A DNA stretch of 60,263 bases, from contig MESL01000031.1 of NCBI GenBank assembly GCA_001770955.1, forward strand, positions 1 to 60,263, read 5' to 3'. Shown here piece by piece: positions 1 through 8,279 of this stretch. The position numbers were made by a program, and so were the translations under genes. Every line of letters starts with the position of its first letter. The stretch's first letter is position 1. This DNA is from Burkholderiales bacterium RIFCSPLOWO2_12_FULL_65_40. GTDB lineage: Bacteria > Pseudomonadota > Gammaproteobacteria > Burkholderiales > Burkholderiaceae_C. The notes under the pieces are model-generated. The model had not been told where the DNA came from. It worked only from the letters and a program-made list of their open reading frames with translations, and ran no database searches.

Positions 1-574
1 TGGCGGGGTCGAGCACCACCTCGCCCAGTTGCGGGTTGACCATGTCCACCATGAACTGGGTGACGGCGCGGGGGGTGTAGAACTCGCCCGCGTTGCCTGC
101 GCTTTGCAGATCCTTCAGAATTTTTTCGTACAGGTCGTTGAACTGGTGGCGCTCGGCCTGGCGGTTGAAGTCGATGCCGTTCAGTTTGTTGACCACCTGG
201 CGCAGCAGGTGGCCGCTTTTCATGTAGTTGTAGGCGTCTTCAAACACGCCGCGCACCACATAGCCGCGCGGGTTGCGCACGGGGTCGGCGCTGAGGCTTT
301 TGAGGGTGGCAAAGAGCTGGTTGTCCACAAAGTCGAGCAACGCCTCGCCGGTCATGCCCTCGGGGTCGGCCGCCCAGTTGCGCCAGCGCATGGCCTCGGG
401 GATGGGGCTTTGGTAGTGGTCGCGCGTCAGCTCCAGCTCTTCTTCGAGCGCATCGAACACCTTGAGGAACAGCAGCCAGGTGAGCTGGCTGATGCGCTGG
501 GCGTCGCCATCGACGCCGCTGTCCTGGCGCATGATGTCCTGGATGGATTTGATGACGGGGGTGAGGTTGGACAT
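1..574 (-). CDS. hsdM: Type I restriction-modification methyltransferase subunit HsdM (N-terminal part, cut by window edge)
   Basis: This is the adenine-N6 DNA methyltransferase subunit of a type I system. It would work with HsdS, and with HsdR for restriction. The visible 191 residues hold the helical HsdM N-terminal domain and then the GEFYTPR segment that opens the methylase domain. The window edge falls at VVLDPA, the start of the SAM-binding motif. The ATG at 572-574 begins MSNLTPVIKSIQDIM. The gene is downstream of hsdR, an ATPase gene and a PIN gene on the same strand. Its first 15 codons are repeated upstream of the ATPase. The specificity gene hsdS must lie beyond the left edge, if it is present. 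Confidence 0.95.
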   Translation of the reverse strand, partial: MSNLTPVIKSIQDIMRQDSGVDGDAQRISQLTWLLFLKVFDALEEELELTRDHYQSPIPEAMRWRNWAADPEGMTGEALLDFVDNQLFATLKSLSADPVRNPRGYVVRGVFEDAYNYMKSGHLLRQVVNKLNGIDFNRQAERHQFNDLYEKILKDLQSAGNAGEFYTPRAVTQFMVDMVNPQLGEVVLDPA

Positions 575-577
575 GGG
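530..577. repeat. Direct repeat, copy 1 (live hsdM 5' end)
   Basis: These 48 bases match 2689-2736 in the same orientation at 46 of 48 positions. They cover the first 15 codons of hsdM. Weaker similarity continues on the upstream side into the intergenic palindromic repeat. Together the two copies bracket the ATPase-PIN gene pair. Confidence 0.9.
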
Positions 578-593
578 CAGGAGACTTTAAGAG

Positions 594-650
594 AAAATTG
601 GCTCTAGCGCTTACGGGGTAAGCGCAAGCAGCTATGAATTTTGTAGTAAA
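594..650. repeat. Dispersed intergenic palindromic repeat R1
   Basis: The core is GCGCTTAC-ggg-GTAAGCGC, a perfect 8-base inverted repeat, followed by AGCAGCTAT and an AT-rich tail. It belongs to a family of about a dozen related intergenic elements in this window. It sits directly upstream of hsdM. Confidence 0.75.
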
Positions 651-671
651 AGAGCTATTTGGGTGTAGCCC

Positions 672-704
672 ACGTCTAAATTTGCCGTCAACAACGTTAG
701 ACAT
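672..704. promoter_or_regulatory. Inverted repeat between the PIN gene and hsdM
   Basis: ACGTCTAA and TTAGACAT form arms matching at 7 of 8 positions around a 17-base loop. The stretch 575-770 holds no gene. Besides R1 it holds this structure, which could end the ATPase-PIN transcript or control hsdM. There is no T-run to mark it as a clear terminator. Confidence 0.3.
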
Positions 705-770
705 CAATGAAATCAAGCAATTAAACGCACTTCACGGATAAGTCAGATCATGAATCGAAGGATGTATCCC

Positions 771-1229
771 TCATGCGGGGATGCGGTCGTGCCCTTGCAG
801 ATGGGCGTCAACGGACCAGATGAGCACCCGACTCATCGGGAACTTGGTGCATAGCTGCGCCCATTCATGCTGAATGGAGACATCACCTATCCCGATTTGC
901 CGGGAGGCACTGTCAGGAAATGCTTGTAGCCATGCAGCCAGCGCGGTGTGCTCGGGAAACTGCAATGGTTTCCATGGAGCCTCACTGTTTAATGCGCCCT
1001 GAACTGCCTGCACAAAGCGTTGCGCTGCGCTACGGCGGGCAGCACCGTTGCTAACATGGGCAATATGGTTGCCCGTTTCGACGATGGCTGCGAGCGGAAT
1101 GAAGAGGTGATCGCCATCTTGAATGCGGACAGCTAGTTCATCGATCACCTCATCTCGCCGTTCGTTGCGCCCCTCAACATCCAACACATTCAGGAGAATG
1201 GATGTGTCTACCAGCACGATGCTGCTCAT
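771..1229 (-). CDS. PIN-domain protein, putative RNase, paired with the ATPase
   Basis: This 152-residue protein has the layout of a PIN-domain nuclease: LVDTS near the N-terminus (D8), E51 in the IVETGN segment, D116 in GIGDVS and D141 in WSVDAH. These match the four metal-binding acidic positions of the family. The start at 1229 is chosen because its ATG overlaps the ATPase stop codon (ATGA), which indicates translational coupling. PIN proteins commonly cleave RNA, often tRNA or rRNA in VapC-type toxins. No separate antitoxin gene is present, so the ATPase is the likely partner. The RNase role is inferred from the family; the pairing is seen directly. Confidence 0.75.
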   Translation of the reverse strand: MSSIVLVDTSILLNVLDVEGRNERRDEVIDELAVRIQDGDHLFIPLAAIVETGNHIAHVSNGAARRSAAQRFVQAVQGALNSEAPWKPLQFPEHTALAAWLQAFPDSASRQIGIGDVSIQHEWAQLCTKFPMSRVLIWSVDAHLQGHDRIPA

Positions 1230-2605
1230 GACCCAGTGCCCTCCGTCGATTGCAAAGTCGCCAACCACGCTTGCGCTTTGGCTTTGCGGGCTTCAGGGCC
1301 TTGGTGGGTTTTGACGAAACGCTCTAGCGCACCCGTTGTCATAAGGTGTCCCAGAGTGTCTTGGAGCAAGAGCTCTGGAGCATCTGGCAAGCTGCCCAAG
1401 CGCACTAAACGACTGTCACCCTGAACTGGGTCGCGATAACAAAAGACCACGTCGGGTACGGCCTTGTCGGGCAGGGCGTCCAGCATGGCTGGGTTGTGAG
1501 TGGATAGCAGCACCCGCAGCTTTCTACGCTCAGCCACCGTCTGTATGCGCTCCAGCAAATGGCGGGCACGGCTGGGGTGCACACCGTTATCGATTTCTTC
1601 AATCACTACCAAGCTGCCTTCAGGGGCGGACAACATCGCGGCAGCGATGGCCAAGACGCGCAAGGTGCCATCGGATAGCAATGCGGCTTCGTACTCGCGC
1701 TGTCTGCCGCCAAAGCTTTCAACCAATTGCACCATCACATCACTGCGCGGCCCCTCCAGAAATGAAAGACCCTGGATGTCTTGCTCTGGAAGGCTTTGAA
1801 TGAAGGAGAGGATTTCCTGGCGCTCGAAGTCGGCATGCTTTTCTCTACCCTCGTAATCGGGCAAGAACACAAATGACTCATAAGCGCTGCGATCCATCCC
1901 GCCATACCAAAGCCTGTACAAAACAGTCGATAGATTCGCCCCGTCACCACCTAGACGCTTATCCGCAAGAAAGCTGAAATCACGCATCTTGGCGGGCACG
2001 GGATCCAGAAACAAAACATTGGAGAGCAGGTCTTGGTAGCGCTTGCAGGCACTTGGGATGGCCTGTTGGGCTTTTTTGTGGGCGGCGTGGAAACTGGCGG
2101 GTGTATCCAATTGCGCGAATACCGCCATCTGGTCACTGACAGGGATGTGAGGCTTGTTTCCACCCTTGGAAAAATTGTTGTATGCGACGCCGGCTTCTGT
2201 ACTGTGCCCTTTCGACGGCTGATCCATGTCATACAAAGGCACGCCACTTCCTGAGCCCATTCGCTCGGAGACGATGTGCAAGTCGTCGGAGCGGAGCTCC
2301 AACTCCATACTCAACTCATTGGCCTCGGGGATGCTGTCCATCGTGCAACCCAGCGCAAATTTGGTTTCCCCCTTCTGAAAAATGTCTGGCACACGGCCAC
2401 GCACTACTTTGTCTGCCTGATTCACCGCATGCTGAATATTGCTGAGCTTGTTGCCTTGCGCCAGCCACGACAGAAAGCGCAAACCCTCCAGAGAATTGCT
2501 CTTGCCAGCAGCATTCGCACCAATCAAAACTGTGAGCGACGCCAAGGGAAGCACAGCATCGTCCTTGAAACTTTTGAAATTCTTCAAACGAAATGAAGTA
2601 AGCAT
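1226..2605 (-). CDS. AAA/ABC-type ATPase (AAA_21-like), restriction-linked
   Basis: This 459-residue ATPase resembles the ABC-like AAA_21/AAA_15 group. The Walker A motif GANAAGKS is at residues 29-36, an LSDGT signature at about 311, Walker B VVIEEID at about 333, and an H-loop STHNP at about 368. The start ATG at 2605 has an AGGAGG site just upstream. The stop overlaps the PIN start. Two hand-counted 60-base lines give 52-57% GC, against about 68% for a line of hsdR, which suggests separate origin. The family includes ATPases of phage-defence pairs such as RloA and AbiL. The cellular trigger is not visible from sequence. Confidence 0.85.
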   Translation of the reverse strand: MLTSFRLKNFKSFKDDAVLPLASLTVLIGANAAGKSNSLEGLRFLSWLAQGNKLSNIQHAVNQADKVVRGRVPDIFQKGETKFALGCTMDSIPEANELSMELELRSDDLHIVSERMGSGSGVPLYDMDQPSKGHSTEAGVAYNNFSKGGNKPHIPVSDQMAVFAQLDTPASFHAAHKKAQQAIPSACKRYQDLLSNVLFLDPVPAKMRDFSFLADKRLGGDGANLSTVLYRLWYGGMDRSAYESFVFLPDYEGREKHADFERQEILSFIQSLPEQDIQGLSFLEGPRSDVMVQLVESFGGRQREYEAALLSDGTLRVLAIAAAMLSAPEGSLVVIEEIDNGVHPSRARHLLERIQTVAERRKLRVLLSTHNPAMLDALPDKAVPDVVFCYRDPVQGDSRLVRLGSLPDAPELLLQDTLGHLMTTGALERFVKTHQGPEARKAKAQAWLATLQSTEGTGS

Positions 2606-2658
2606 GCTGCCTCCTGATTGAGCACATTGACCGATTTTGAAGGAGATATGAGTCGCAT

Positions 2659-2733
2659 CTAGTCGCTGACCGTAACCACAGCCGTGCACATGATGTCTTG
2701 GATAGATTTGATGACGGGGGTGAGGTTGGACAT
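2659..2733 (-). pseudogene. hsdM 5'-end remnant (24 codons, then stop)
   Basis: The minus strand reads MSNLTPVIKSIQDIM, the same as the first 15 residues of the intact hsdM at the left edge. It then diverges and stops at TAG (2659-2661). It lies upstream of the ATPase gene, at the place where hsdM would begin if the ATPase-PIN pair were absent. It could still be translated as a leader peptide, but it is best read as the scar of the event that put the cassette here. Confidence 0.85.
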
Positions 2734-2736
2734 GGG
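2689..2736. repeat. Direct repeat, copy 2 (hsdM remnant)
   Basis: This is the second copy of the 48-base segment at 530-577, with two substitutions. Recombination between the copies would remove about 2.16 kb, including both cassette genes, and restore hsdR followed by hsdM. Confidence 0.9.
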
Positions 2737-2748
2737 GTGCAGTATTTG

Positions 2749-2800
2749 AACAAAAATTGGCCCTGTCGCTTACAGAAAAAGCGCTAGCAGCTATCAAAAA
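2749..2800. repeat. Dispersed intergenic palindromic repeat R2
   Basis: It reads CGCTT-ac-agaa-AAAGCGC followed by tAGCAGCTATCAAAA, between hsdR and the hsdM remnant. It corresponds to R1 within the longer duplicated segment, although the two have diverged more than the coding part. Confidence 0.7.
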
Positions 2801-2822
2801 CGGAGTGATTTGGCAGCTACAG

Positions 2823-5276
2823 TCAGGCGGCCGAGTGCGTAGCGTACAGCTCGCGCTCCAGCGTTTGCAGGGCAGCCAGGTATTGCGGGCGGCCGCCAAA
2901 GCTGCGCACCAGCTCCACGGGGCTGCCCAGGTCGGTGAAGGGCTGGAGCTTGAAGACTTCGTTGCTCTCGATGGTGGTGATGCCTTCGTCGGCGTATTTG
3001 TCGAGCAGGGCTTCGAGCACCTTGCGGGCCACGGGGCCGTAGTGGGTGAAGACGTTGCGCTTTTGCACGCGGCGGGCGCGCTCGCTGCGGGTGAGCGGGG
3101 GCTGGTCGTAGGCCACATGCAGCAGCAGGTCGAACGGGTCGAGGTCTTTGCCCACCTCGTCGGCCAGGGCTTCGAGCAGCACGCCCTGCCCTTCCAGCTC
3201 TTGCAGCAGGGCGGCCTTGCGGTCGGCCTGTTGCCAGGCTTGCAGGAACTGGTCGAGCGAGTCGAAGCGCTTGCGCAGGTTGATGCGGGTGTAGTCGCGC
3301 AGGCTTTCGGTAATGAGCTTGCCCTCGGCGTTGAGGTACTGCACGCGCTCGCGGGCAATCATCACGGTGACGTTGTTGCCGAGGATGTATTTTTTGGGGC
3401 CGTCTGCTTCGCTGCCGCCCGCGAAAGGCCCCAAGGGTTCTGGCGCGCCGCCAGGCTGGCCAGAGTCGCCCGGAATGCCGCCGGGCACTGCTGGTTCGGG
3501 CGGCGCCACGGGCTCGCCGCTGCCGGGTTCGTAGATCTGCACGGGCTCGCCATCAAAGTCCTTGTCGGCAAACAGTTCCGTGGCGCGCTTGAAGTCGAGG
3601 ATGGTGAACCAGGTTTTGCCCAGGTCTTCGCGCAGGCGGGTTCCCCGGCCAATGATCTGCTTGAACAGCGTCATGGACTTGATGCCCTGGTCCAGCACGA
3701 TGAGCTTGCAGGTTTGCGCATCGACCCCCGTGCTCATGAGCTTGGAGGTGGTGGCGATGACGGGATAGGTTTTCTCGGGGTCGATGAAGTTGTCGAGCTC
3801 CAGCTTGCCTTCGGTGTTGTCGCCGGTGATCTGCACCACGTATTTGGGCTGGGTGGCGCACAGATCCTGGTTGGCGTTGGCGAGCGCCTGGCGCATGCGC
3901 GCGGCGTGATCGATGTCTTCGCAAAAAACGATGGTTTTGGCGTAGCGGTCGGTGGCCTTCAAGTATTCGGTGATCTTGGCGGCCACGGCCACGTCGCGCT
4001 GCTCCAGCACCAGCTTGCGGTTCATGTCGGCGCCGGTGTAGATGCGGTCTTCGATGGCGTGGCCGTGCTTGTCGGTCATGCCCGCCGTGGGGCGCCAGCC
4101 GAAGGTGTCTTTGTCCAGATCGACGCGGATGACCTTGTACGGGGCCAGGTAGCCGTCTTCAATGCCTTGCTTGAGGCTGTAGGTGTAAACGGGCTCGCCG
4201 AAGTAGTCGGTGTTGGAAACGTCTTTGGTCTCTTTGGGCGTGGCCGTCAGGCCAATTTGCGTGGCGCTGGCAAAGTAGGTGAGGATGTCGCGCCAGGCGG
4301 AGTCTTCGGCGGCGCTGCCCCGGTGGCATTCGTCCACCACGATGAGGTCGAAAAAGTCGGGGCTGAACTGCTTGTAGATGTTGCGCTCTTCCTCGGTGCC
4401 GGTGACGGCCTGGTAGAGCGAGAGGTAAATCTCGTAGCTTTTGTCCACCAGCTTGGTGGTTTTGTGGACGGCCAGGTCTATGTCTTCCAGCGACACCCCG
4501 CCCTGTGCATCGACCCGCTCCACACCTTTGGCGTTGGGGCTGAGCTTGGCCATGGCGCCCTTGAACGGGCGAAAGTCGTTGACCATGGTCTGGTCGATGA
4601 GGATGTTGCGGTCGGCCAGGAACAGGATGCGCTTTTTGGCGCCGCTCTTCCACAGGCGCCAGATGATCTGGAAGGCGGTGTAGGTTTTGCCGGTGCCGGT
4701 GGCCATGACCAGGAGCACGCGGTTTTGCCCGGCAGCGATGGCCTCGACCGCGCGGTTCACGGCATTGAGCTGGTAGTAGCGCGGGGTTTTGTGGGGGGCG
4801 TAGTCAAAGCCCGCGACGCGGCTTTCTTCGGCGGACCAGCCCTTCCAGGCGCAGTAGCGGCGCCACAGCTCTTGCGGCGAGGGGAATTCTTCGAGCGTGA
4901 GGTTCTGCTCCAGCACGCCGGTGGCCAGGGTGGCATCGCGGAACACGAAGCCGTCGCCGTTGCTGGAGAAGCTGAATGGCACATCGAGCAACTGGGCATA
5001 GTTCAGCGCCTGGCCCATGCCTGCGCCGACGGCGTGCTGGTTGTCTTTGGCTTCAACGACCGCTAGCGGAATGTTGGCCTTGTAGAACAGGGCATAGTCG
5101 GCGCGCAGCACCGTGCTCTTGTCGCGGTAGGCCTTGCTGCCACGCACCACGACCCGCCCGGCACGCAGGGGGTACTCCCGGAAGATCTGGTCCAGACCGT
5201 TCCACCCGGCTTGCTCCATGGCCGGGCGGATGAACTTGTCGCAAATGTCGCTTTCGGAGAGGTGGGTCTTGTCCAT
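2823..5276 (-). CDS. hsdR: Type I restriction endonuclease subunit HsdR
   Basis: This is the DNA-translocating and cleaving subunit of the type I system. The 817-residue length fits the shorter EcoEI/EcoAI-like HsdR group. An N-terminal PD-(D/E)XK nuclease is seen as D60 and E75-A-K77. The helicase motor has Walker A ATGTGKT at 192-198, DECH at 315-318, LTATP at 343-347 and motif VI QIIGRGTR at 540-547. A Pro/Gly-rich linker at about 575-630 precedes the C-terminal domain. It is the first gene of the minus-strand operon. Placing hsdR before hsdM, with two other genes between, is less usual. Confidence 0.95.
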   Translation of the reverse strand: MDKTHLSESDICDKFIRPAMEQAGWNGLDQIFREYPLRAGRVVVRGSKAYRDKSTVLRADYALFYKANIPLAVVEAKDNQHAVGAGMGQALNYAQLLDVPFSFSSNGDGFVFRDATLATGVLEQNLTLEEFPSPQELWRRYCAWKGWSAEESRVAGFDYAPHKTPRYYQLNAVNRAVEAIAAGQNRVLLVMATGTGKTYTAFQIIWRLWKSGAKKRILFLADRNILIDQTMVNDFRPFKGAMAKLSPNAKGVERVDAQGGVSLEDIDLAVHKTTKLVDKSYEIYLSLYQAVTGTEEERNIYKQFSPDFFDLIVVDECHRGSAAEDSAWRDILTYFASATQIGLTATPKETKDVSNTDYFGEPVYTYSLKQGIEDGYLAPYKVIRVDLDKDTFGWRPTAGMTDKHGHAIEDRIYTGADMNRKLVLEQRDVAVAAKITEYLKATDRYAKTIVFCEDIDHAARMRQALANANQDLCATQPKYVVQITGDNTEGKLELDNFIDPEKTYPVIATTSKLMSTGVDAQTCKLIVLDQGIKSMTLFKQIIGRGTRLREDLGKTWFTILDFKRATELFADKDFDGEPVQIYEPGSGEPVAPPEPAVPGGIPGDSGQPGGAPEPLGPFAGGSEADGPKKYILGNNVTVMIARERVQYLNAEGKLITESLRDYTRINLRKRFDSLDQFLQAWQQADRKAALLQELEGQGVLLEALADEVGKDLDPFDLLLHVAYDQPPLTRSERARRVQKRNVFTHYGPVARKVLEALLDKYADEGITTIESNEVFKLQPFTDLGSPVELVRSFGGRPQYLAALQTLERELYATHSAA

Positions 5277-5323
5277 TCGGCGGTTCGCACCATCCTTGTG
5301 CGTACAAGGAGCGGCATGTTGTT

Positions 5324-5374
5324 GTTACCGGATACTACCGCCCCTGCTAGCGACTACCGATAGAGTCACTACCG
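5324..5374. repeat. Short CGGTAGT direct repeats upstream of hsdR
   Basis: ACTACCG occurs at 5334-5340, 5353-5359 and 5368-5374, with a related TTACCGG at about 5325. On the minus strand these read CGGTAGT and lie 48-98 bases upstream of the hsdR start, in the only space available for its promoter. They could bind a regulator. The spacing is not constant (19 and 15 bases). Confidence 0.35.
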
Positions 5375-5701
5375 GTCACCTTTCAATCTGCGCAGTTGCT
5401 CCTCGGCAGCATCCAGCTCTGCCCTGAGCGACCGGACTTCTTTCTCCAGCCGCTCAATGTTTGCTGCACGGCCCTGGTCGGCGGCGAGTGGCAGGCAAGT
5501 CGCTTGCAGGGCGGCGAGTTGGTCGGCAAGTTGTCGACGAAGCAGCATCTGGCCCTTGGACCGGGCAATTTCCATGCGCCTTTCGACGTCGGCCCGCTCT
5601 GCAAGACAGGGGGCGGTGTCGTTGACGGGGTTTGTGGGCTGTGCGAGGGCGGAACCTGTCAATGCCATGACGATGGCCAAAGTGCAACAACGGACGTGCA
5701 T
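5369..5701 (-). CDS. DUF1090-like (YqjC-type) periplasmic coiled-coil protein
   Basis: The product is 110 residues when started at 5701, which gives a short cleavable signal peptide ending near SALAQ. The mature part has two cysteines spaced as in DUF1090 proteins (CLAERADVE and ATCLP) and a charged C-terminal helix, RLEKEVRSLRAELDAAEEQ, likely to form a coiled coil. The family is poorly characterised; E. coli YqjC is a member. An upstream in-frame ATG at 5776 would place 25 extra residues before the signal and is less likely. Confidence 0.6.
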   Translation of the reverse strand: MHVRCCTLAIVMALTGSALAQPTNPVNDTAPCLAERADVERRMEIARSKGQMLLRRQLADQLAALQATCLPLAADQGRAANIERLEKEVRSLRAELDAAEEQLRRLKGDR

Positions 5702-5849
5702 ACAAGTTACCAGAGCGAAAGAGACCTGAGCATGACAGCAATTGGCGCTGGCGGACGGGAGTCGAAGCGCGGGCACGGTCCGGGCCTTACCGTAAAGAGG
5801 CTAGGCCGCGCAGCAACCGTGGCGTGTGGCCTTCACACTTTTTCTGCAC

Positions 5850-6749
5850 TCACTGCGCCGCCAGCAGCCAGAAATCCTGCTCGTACCCCTTGAGCGACTG
5901 CACCGCCTTGAGCCGCTGACCCGCCGTCGTGGCGTTGTGCATGCGCGAGAAGGTTTCGCAGCCTTCTTCGACCTGGGTCTGCGCGTAGCGCTGGTAGGCC
6001 ACGTCGGGCGACGTGGCGAAGCGGGCCATATAGCCGCGCAGCAGGGCGCGGGCCTGTTCGGTGTTGTTGCGGTCCTGGGCCACCTTCTGCAGCACCTGCA
6101 GCAGGTCTTTCTGGCGCCGAACGCGCTCGGCGTAGTTGCGCTGCGGGTCAAAGGACGACCGGGTGAGCGCTGCGCGAAGAACCGCCTTCTGCGGCTCTTC
6201 CAGGGTGCCGTAGAACATTTCAGCGCGCGACAGGTGCCGCTTGTAGCGCTGCTCGCGCAGTTGCTCGGGCGAGGGTTCCAGCCACTCTTTTCTCCAGTCG
6301 GCGTTGCTGTCGGCCTGCTTCTTTTCCAGGTTGCGGATCTGGGCGTCGGTGAGCTGCAAGGCCAGCGTGACGAGCTTGGGCTCCGCCTGGGCCAGCACCT
6401 TGTCGAGCTGGATGCGCGCCTCGTCGAAGGCGCGGCAGGCCTGGGTGGGCGATATGGGCGCGGGCAGTTGCTGCTGCACTTTTTGCAGCAGTTCGGCGTG
6501 CCGGGGCAGCATGGTGTCGCGGTGCCACTGGTGCAGGTCGCCCAGTTCGCTGCGCACGTGTTCGGTCTGGGTTTCCGAAAGGTCCAGGTACCAGTTCAAC
6601 TGCCAATAGGCCAGATGCGGCACCTGGTTGTAGGCCAGCTTGACGGCGCTGCAGCCTTGCAAAAGCGCGCCACACACCGCCAGCAAGGCAATGCACAGCG
6701 TTTTTCGAACAAGGGCCGATGCGTGCACAGGGATGGCGGGTTCGTTCAC
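5850..6749 (-). CDS. DUF6279-type lipoprotein
   Basis: This 299-residue protein has an N-terminal hydrophobic stretch ending in a lipobox, LLQGC (Cys33), so it should be a lipid-anchored envelope protein. The rest is soluble and helical, with many Gln, Arg and Glu residues. The NQVPHLAYWQLNWYLDL segment near the mature N-terminus is typical of DUF6279 lipoproteins. Function is unknown. It begins 6 bases after the small gene upstream, so the two are probably co-transcribed. Confidence 0.75.
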   Translation of the reverse strand: MNEPAIPVHASALVRKTLCIALLAVCGALLQGCSAVKLAYNQVPHLAYWQLNWYLDLSETQTEHVRSELGDLHQWHRDTMLPRHAELLQKVQQQLPAPISPTQACRAFDEARIQLDKVLAQAEPKLVTLALQLTDAQIRNLEKKQADSNADWRKEWLEPSPEQLREQRYKRHLSRAEMFYGTLEEPQKAVLRAALTRSSFDPQRNYAERVRRQKDLLQVLQKVAQDRNNTEQARALLRGYMARFATSPDVAYQRYAQTQVEEGCETFSRMHNATTAGQRLKAVQSLKGYEQDFWLLAAQ

Positions 6750-6755
6750 ACCTTC

Positions 6756-6971
6756 TCAGTTGTCCTGGCGCCGGATGAGCGCACGGCCCGTGTCGGTGAT
6801 GGTCAGCTGTCCCGTGCTGTTTTTGCCGATGTAGCCGCGCTCGTACAGGCGCCCCGAGAGGTGCTCCTTCAGGGCCTGGGGGGTATCCACCAGCTTGCCC
6901 ATTTCCAGTTGCTTGAGGGTTTCGAGCTCGTCCACGGTGGGGTCGAAGTGGGGGGCATGGTAGGTGTTCAT
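6756..6971 (-). CDS. Small hypothetical protein, winged-helix-like
   Basis: This is a 71-residue protein started at the ATG at 6969-6971 (MNTYHAPHFDPTVDE). It has no signal peptide or membrane segment. The C-terminal half (GYIGKNSTGQLTITDTGR) resembles the wing of a small helix-turn-helix fold, but I cannot assign a family with confidence. It lies just upstream of the DUF6279 lipoprotein gene on the same strand, with a 6-base gap. Confidence 0.6.
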   Translation of the reverse strand: MNTYHAPHFDPTVDELETLKQLEMGKLVDTPQALKEHLSGRLYERGYIGKNSTGQLTITDTGRALIRRQDN

Positions 6972-7113
6972 GGCGTGACTCCGGACAGGTGGAAGAATGC
7001 GTGCAGTGATTGTTGCGCAGGGGCGCGTCAGCGTCAAAACCGGGGCGCAGCGTGCAACAGCCGTGCTCCATGGTGCGCCCAACGGCGCGGGATGGGCCTA
7101 GGGAGAACCCCTG

Positions 7114-8067
7114 TCAGTCCGCTGTTTCGGGAGGTTGTCCGCCCTCCTGCCGGGCCATGGCGACCAGCCAGGCGCTGAAGGTGGCCAGCACTGGCGGCTG
7201 GGGCTGCGCCGGGCTGATGAGGTAGTAGCTGCGCTCGCCGCGCAGAGGCCGCGAGCACGCCACCACCAGTTCGCCGCGCGCCAGCTCGGCCTCGATCAGC
7301 AGCGGAGGGATCAGCGCCACGCCCATGCCGTGCGTGGCGGCCTCGGCCAGCATCGAGAACAGTTCGTAGCGCGGGCCATCGAGGGCCTTGGGCGCATCCA
7401 CCCCCATGGCCTCGAACCACTGGCGCCATCCGTAGGGGCGCGTGCTTTGCTGCAGCAGCGGCAGATCGGCCAGCGCCTCGGCGGCCACGCCCTGGTAGGC
7501 ACGGCCGCGGCCGCGCTGGGCGGCGGCCTCCAGCACGCGGGGGCTGCACACGGGCACCACGTCTTCGTTCATGAGCCATTGCGCCTGGATGCCGGGCCAG
7601 TTGGCCACCTGCTCGGGCGTGCCGGCATAGAGCGCGGCGTCGAAGGTGGTGTCGGCAAACAAGAAGGGGCGCGTCTGCGTTTCGATGTGCACCACGATGT
7701 CCGGGTGCTGCTGCGCCAGCCGGGGCAGGCGCGGGATGAGCCAGCGCGTGGCAAACGTGGGCACCGCCGCCAGCGACAGCGTGCCGCCCTCGCCCTGGTG
7801 GGCCATCACGTCGAGCGTGTCACGCTCCAGGCCCTGCAGCCAGCGCGCGACCTGACGGCCGTAGTGCGCGCCCGCCGGCGTCAGCACCACGCCGTGGCGT
7901 GTGCGGCGGAACAGCTGCACGCCCAGAAACTCTTCCAGCGCAATGATCTGGCGCGATACGGCGCTTTGCGTCAGCGACAGCTCCTGCGCGGCGCGCGTGT
8001 AGCTCTCGTGCCGGGCGGCGACTTCGAAGCAGGCCAGTGCCTGGGTGGAGGGGATGTTGCGGCGCAT
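7114..8067 (-). CDS. gcdR: LysR-family transcriptional regulator, probably of the glutaryl-CoA genes
   Basis: This is a 317-residue LysR regulator of the GcvA-like subgroup. The N-terminal helix-turn-helix includes SYTRAAQELSLTQSAVSRQ at about residues 20-38, followed by the effector-binding domain from about residue 90. The start at 8067 places the HTH at the usual distance from the N-terminus. It is divergent from glutaryl-CoA dehydrogenase with a 212-base shared promoter region, the standard arrangement for a LysR gene and its target. The symbol is inferred from this context. Confidence 0.85.
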   Translation of the reverse strand: MRRNIPSTQALACFEVAARHESYTRAAQELSLTQSAVSRQIIALEEFLGVQLFRRTRHGVVLTPAGAHYGRQVARWLQGLERDTLDVMAHQGEGGTLSLAAVPTFATRWLIPRLPRLAQQHPDIVVHIETQTRPFLFADTTFDAALYAGTPEQVANWPGIQAQWLMNEDVVPVCSPRVLEAAAQRGRGRAYQGVAAEALADLPLLQQSTRPYGWRQWFEAMGVDAPKALDGPRYELFSMLAEAATHGMGVALIPPLLIEAELARGELVVACSRPLRGERSYYLISPAQPQPPVLATFSAWLVAMARQEGGQPPETAD

Positions 8068-8141
8068 GCTGAATAGGAACTCCGGATGAACGTGCCACCG
8101 GCGCGCCCGCCAGGGCGCGCCACCAGCCACAGTATTTCATA

Positions 8142-8166
8142 CATTCCAAAAACGCATTTCTGAATG
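8142..8166. promoter_or_regulatory. Candidate LysR operator between gcdR and gcdH
   Basis: CATTC-N15-GAATG forms an interrupted inverted repeat containing T-N11-A type spacing, the general pattern of LysR sites. It is in the AT-richest part of the 8068-8279 divergent promoter region. Confidence 0.4.
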
Positions 8167-8279
8167 AAAAGAACTCGCTTGCACCGTATGGCACATGGCG
8201 CCTACGATGGCATCCGAACGCAAAACATGCATCCCTTGCATGTCCGCCCACCTTCCTCATTTGCAACCGGAGACACCCC

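Noticed and set aside
2606..3358. N-terminal extension of the ATPase
   Set aside because: The in-frame extension runs through the remnant and hsdR in another frame; the ATPase domain begins at MLTSF with its own ribosome binding site.
2757..5066. Plus-strand frame of 769 codons
   Set aside because: It is antisense to hsdR, which has full nuclease and helicase motifs.
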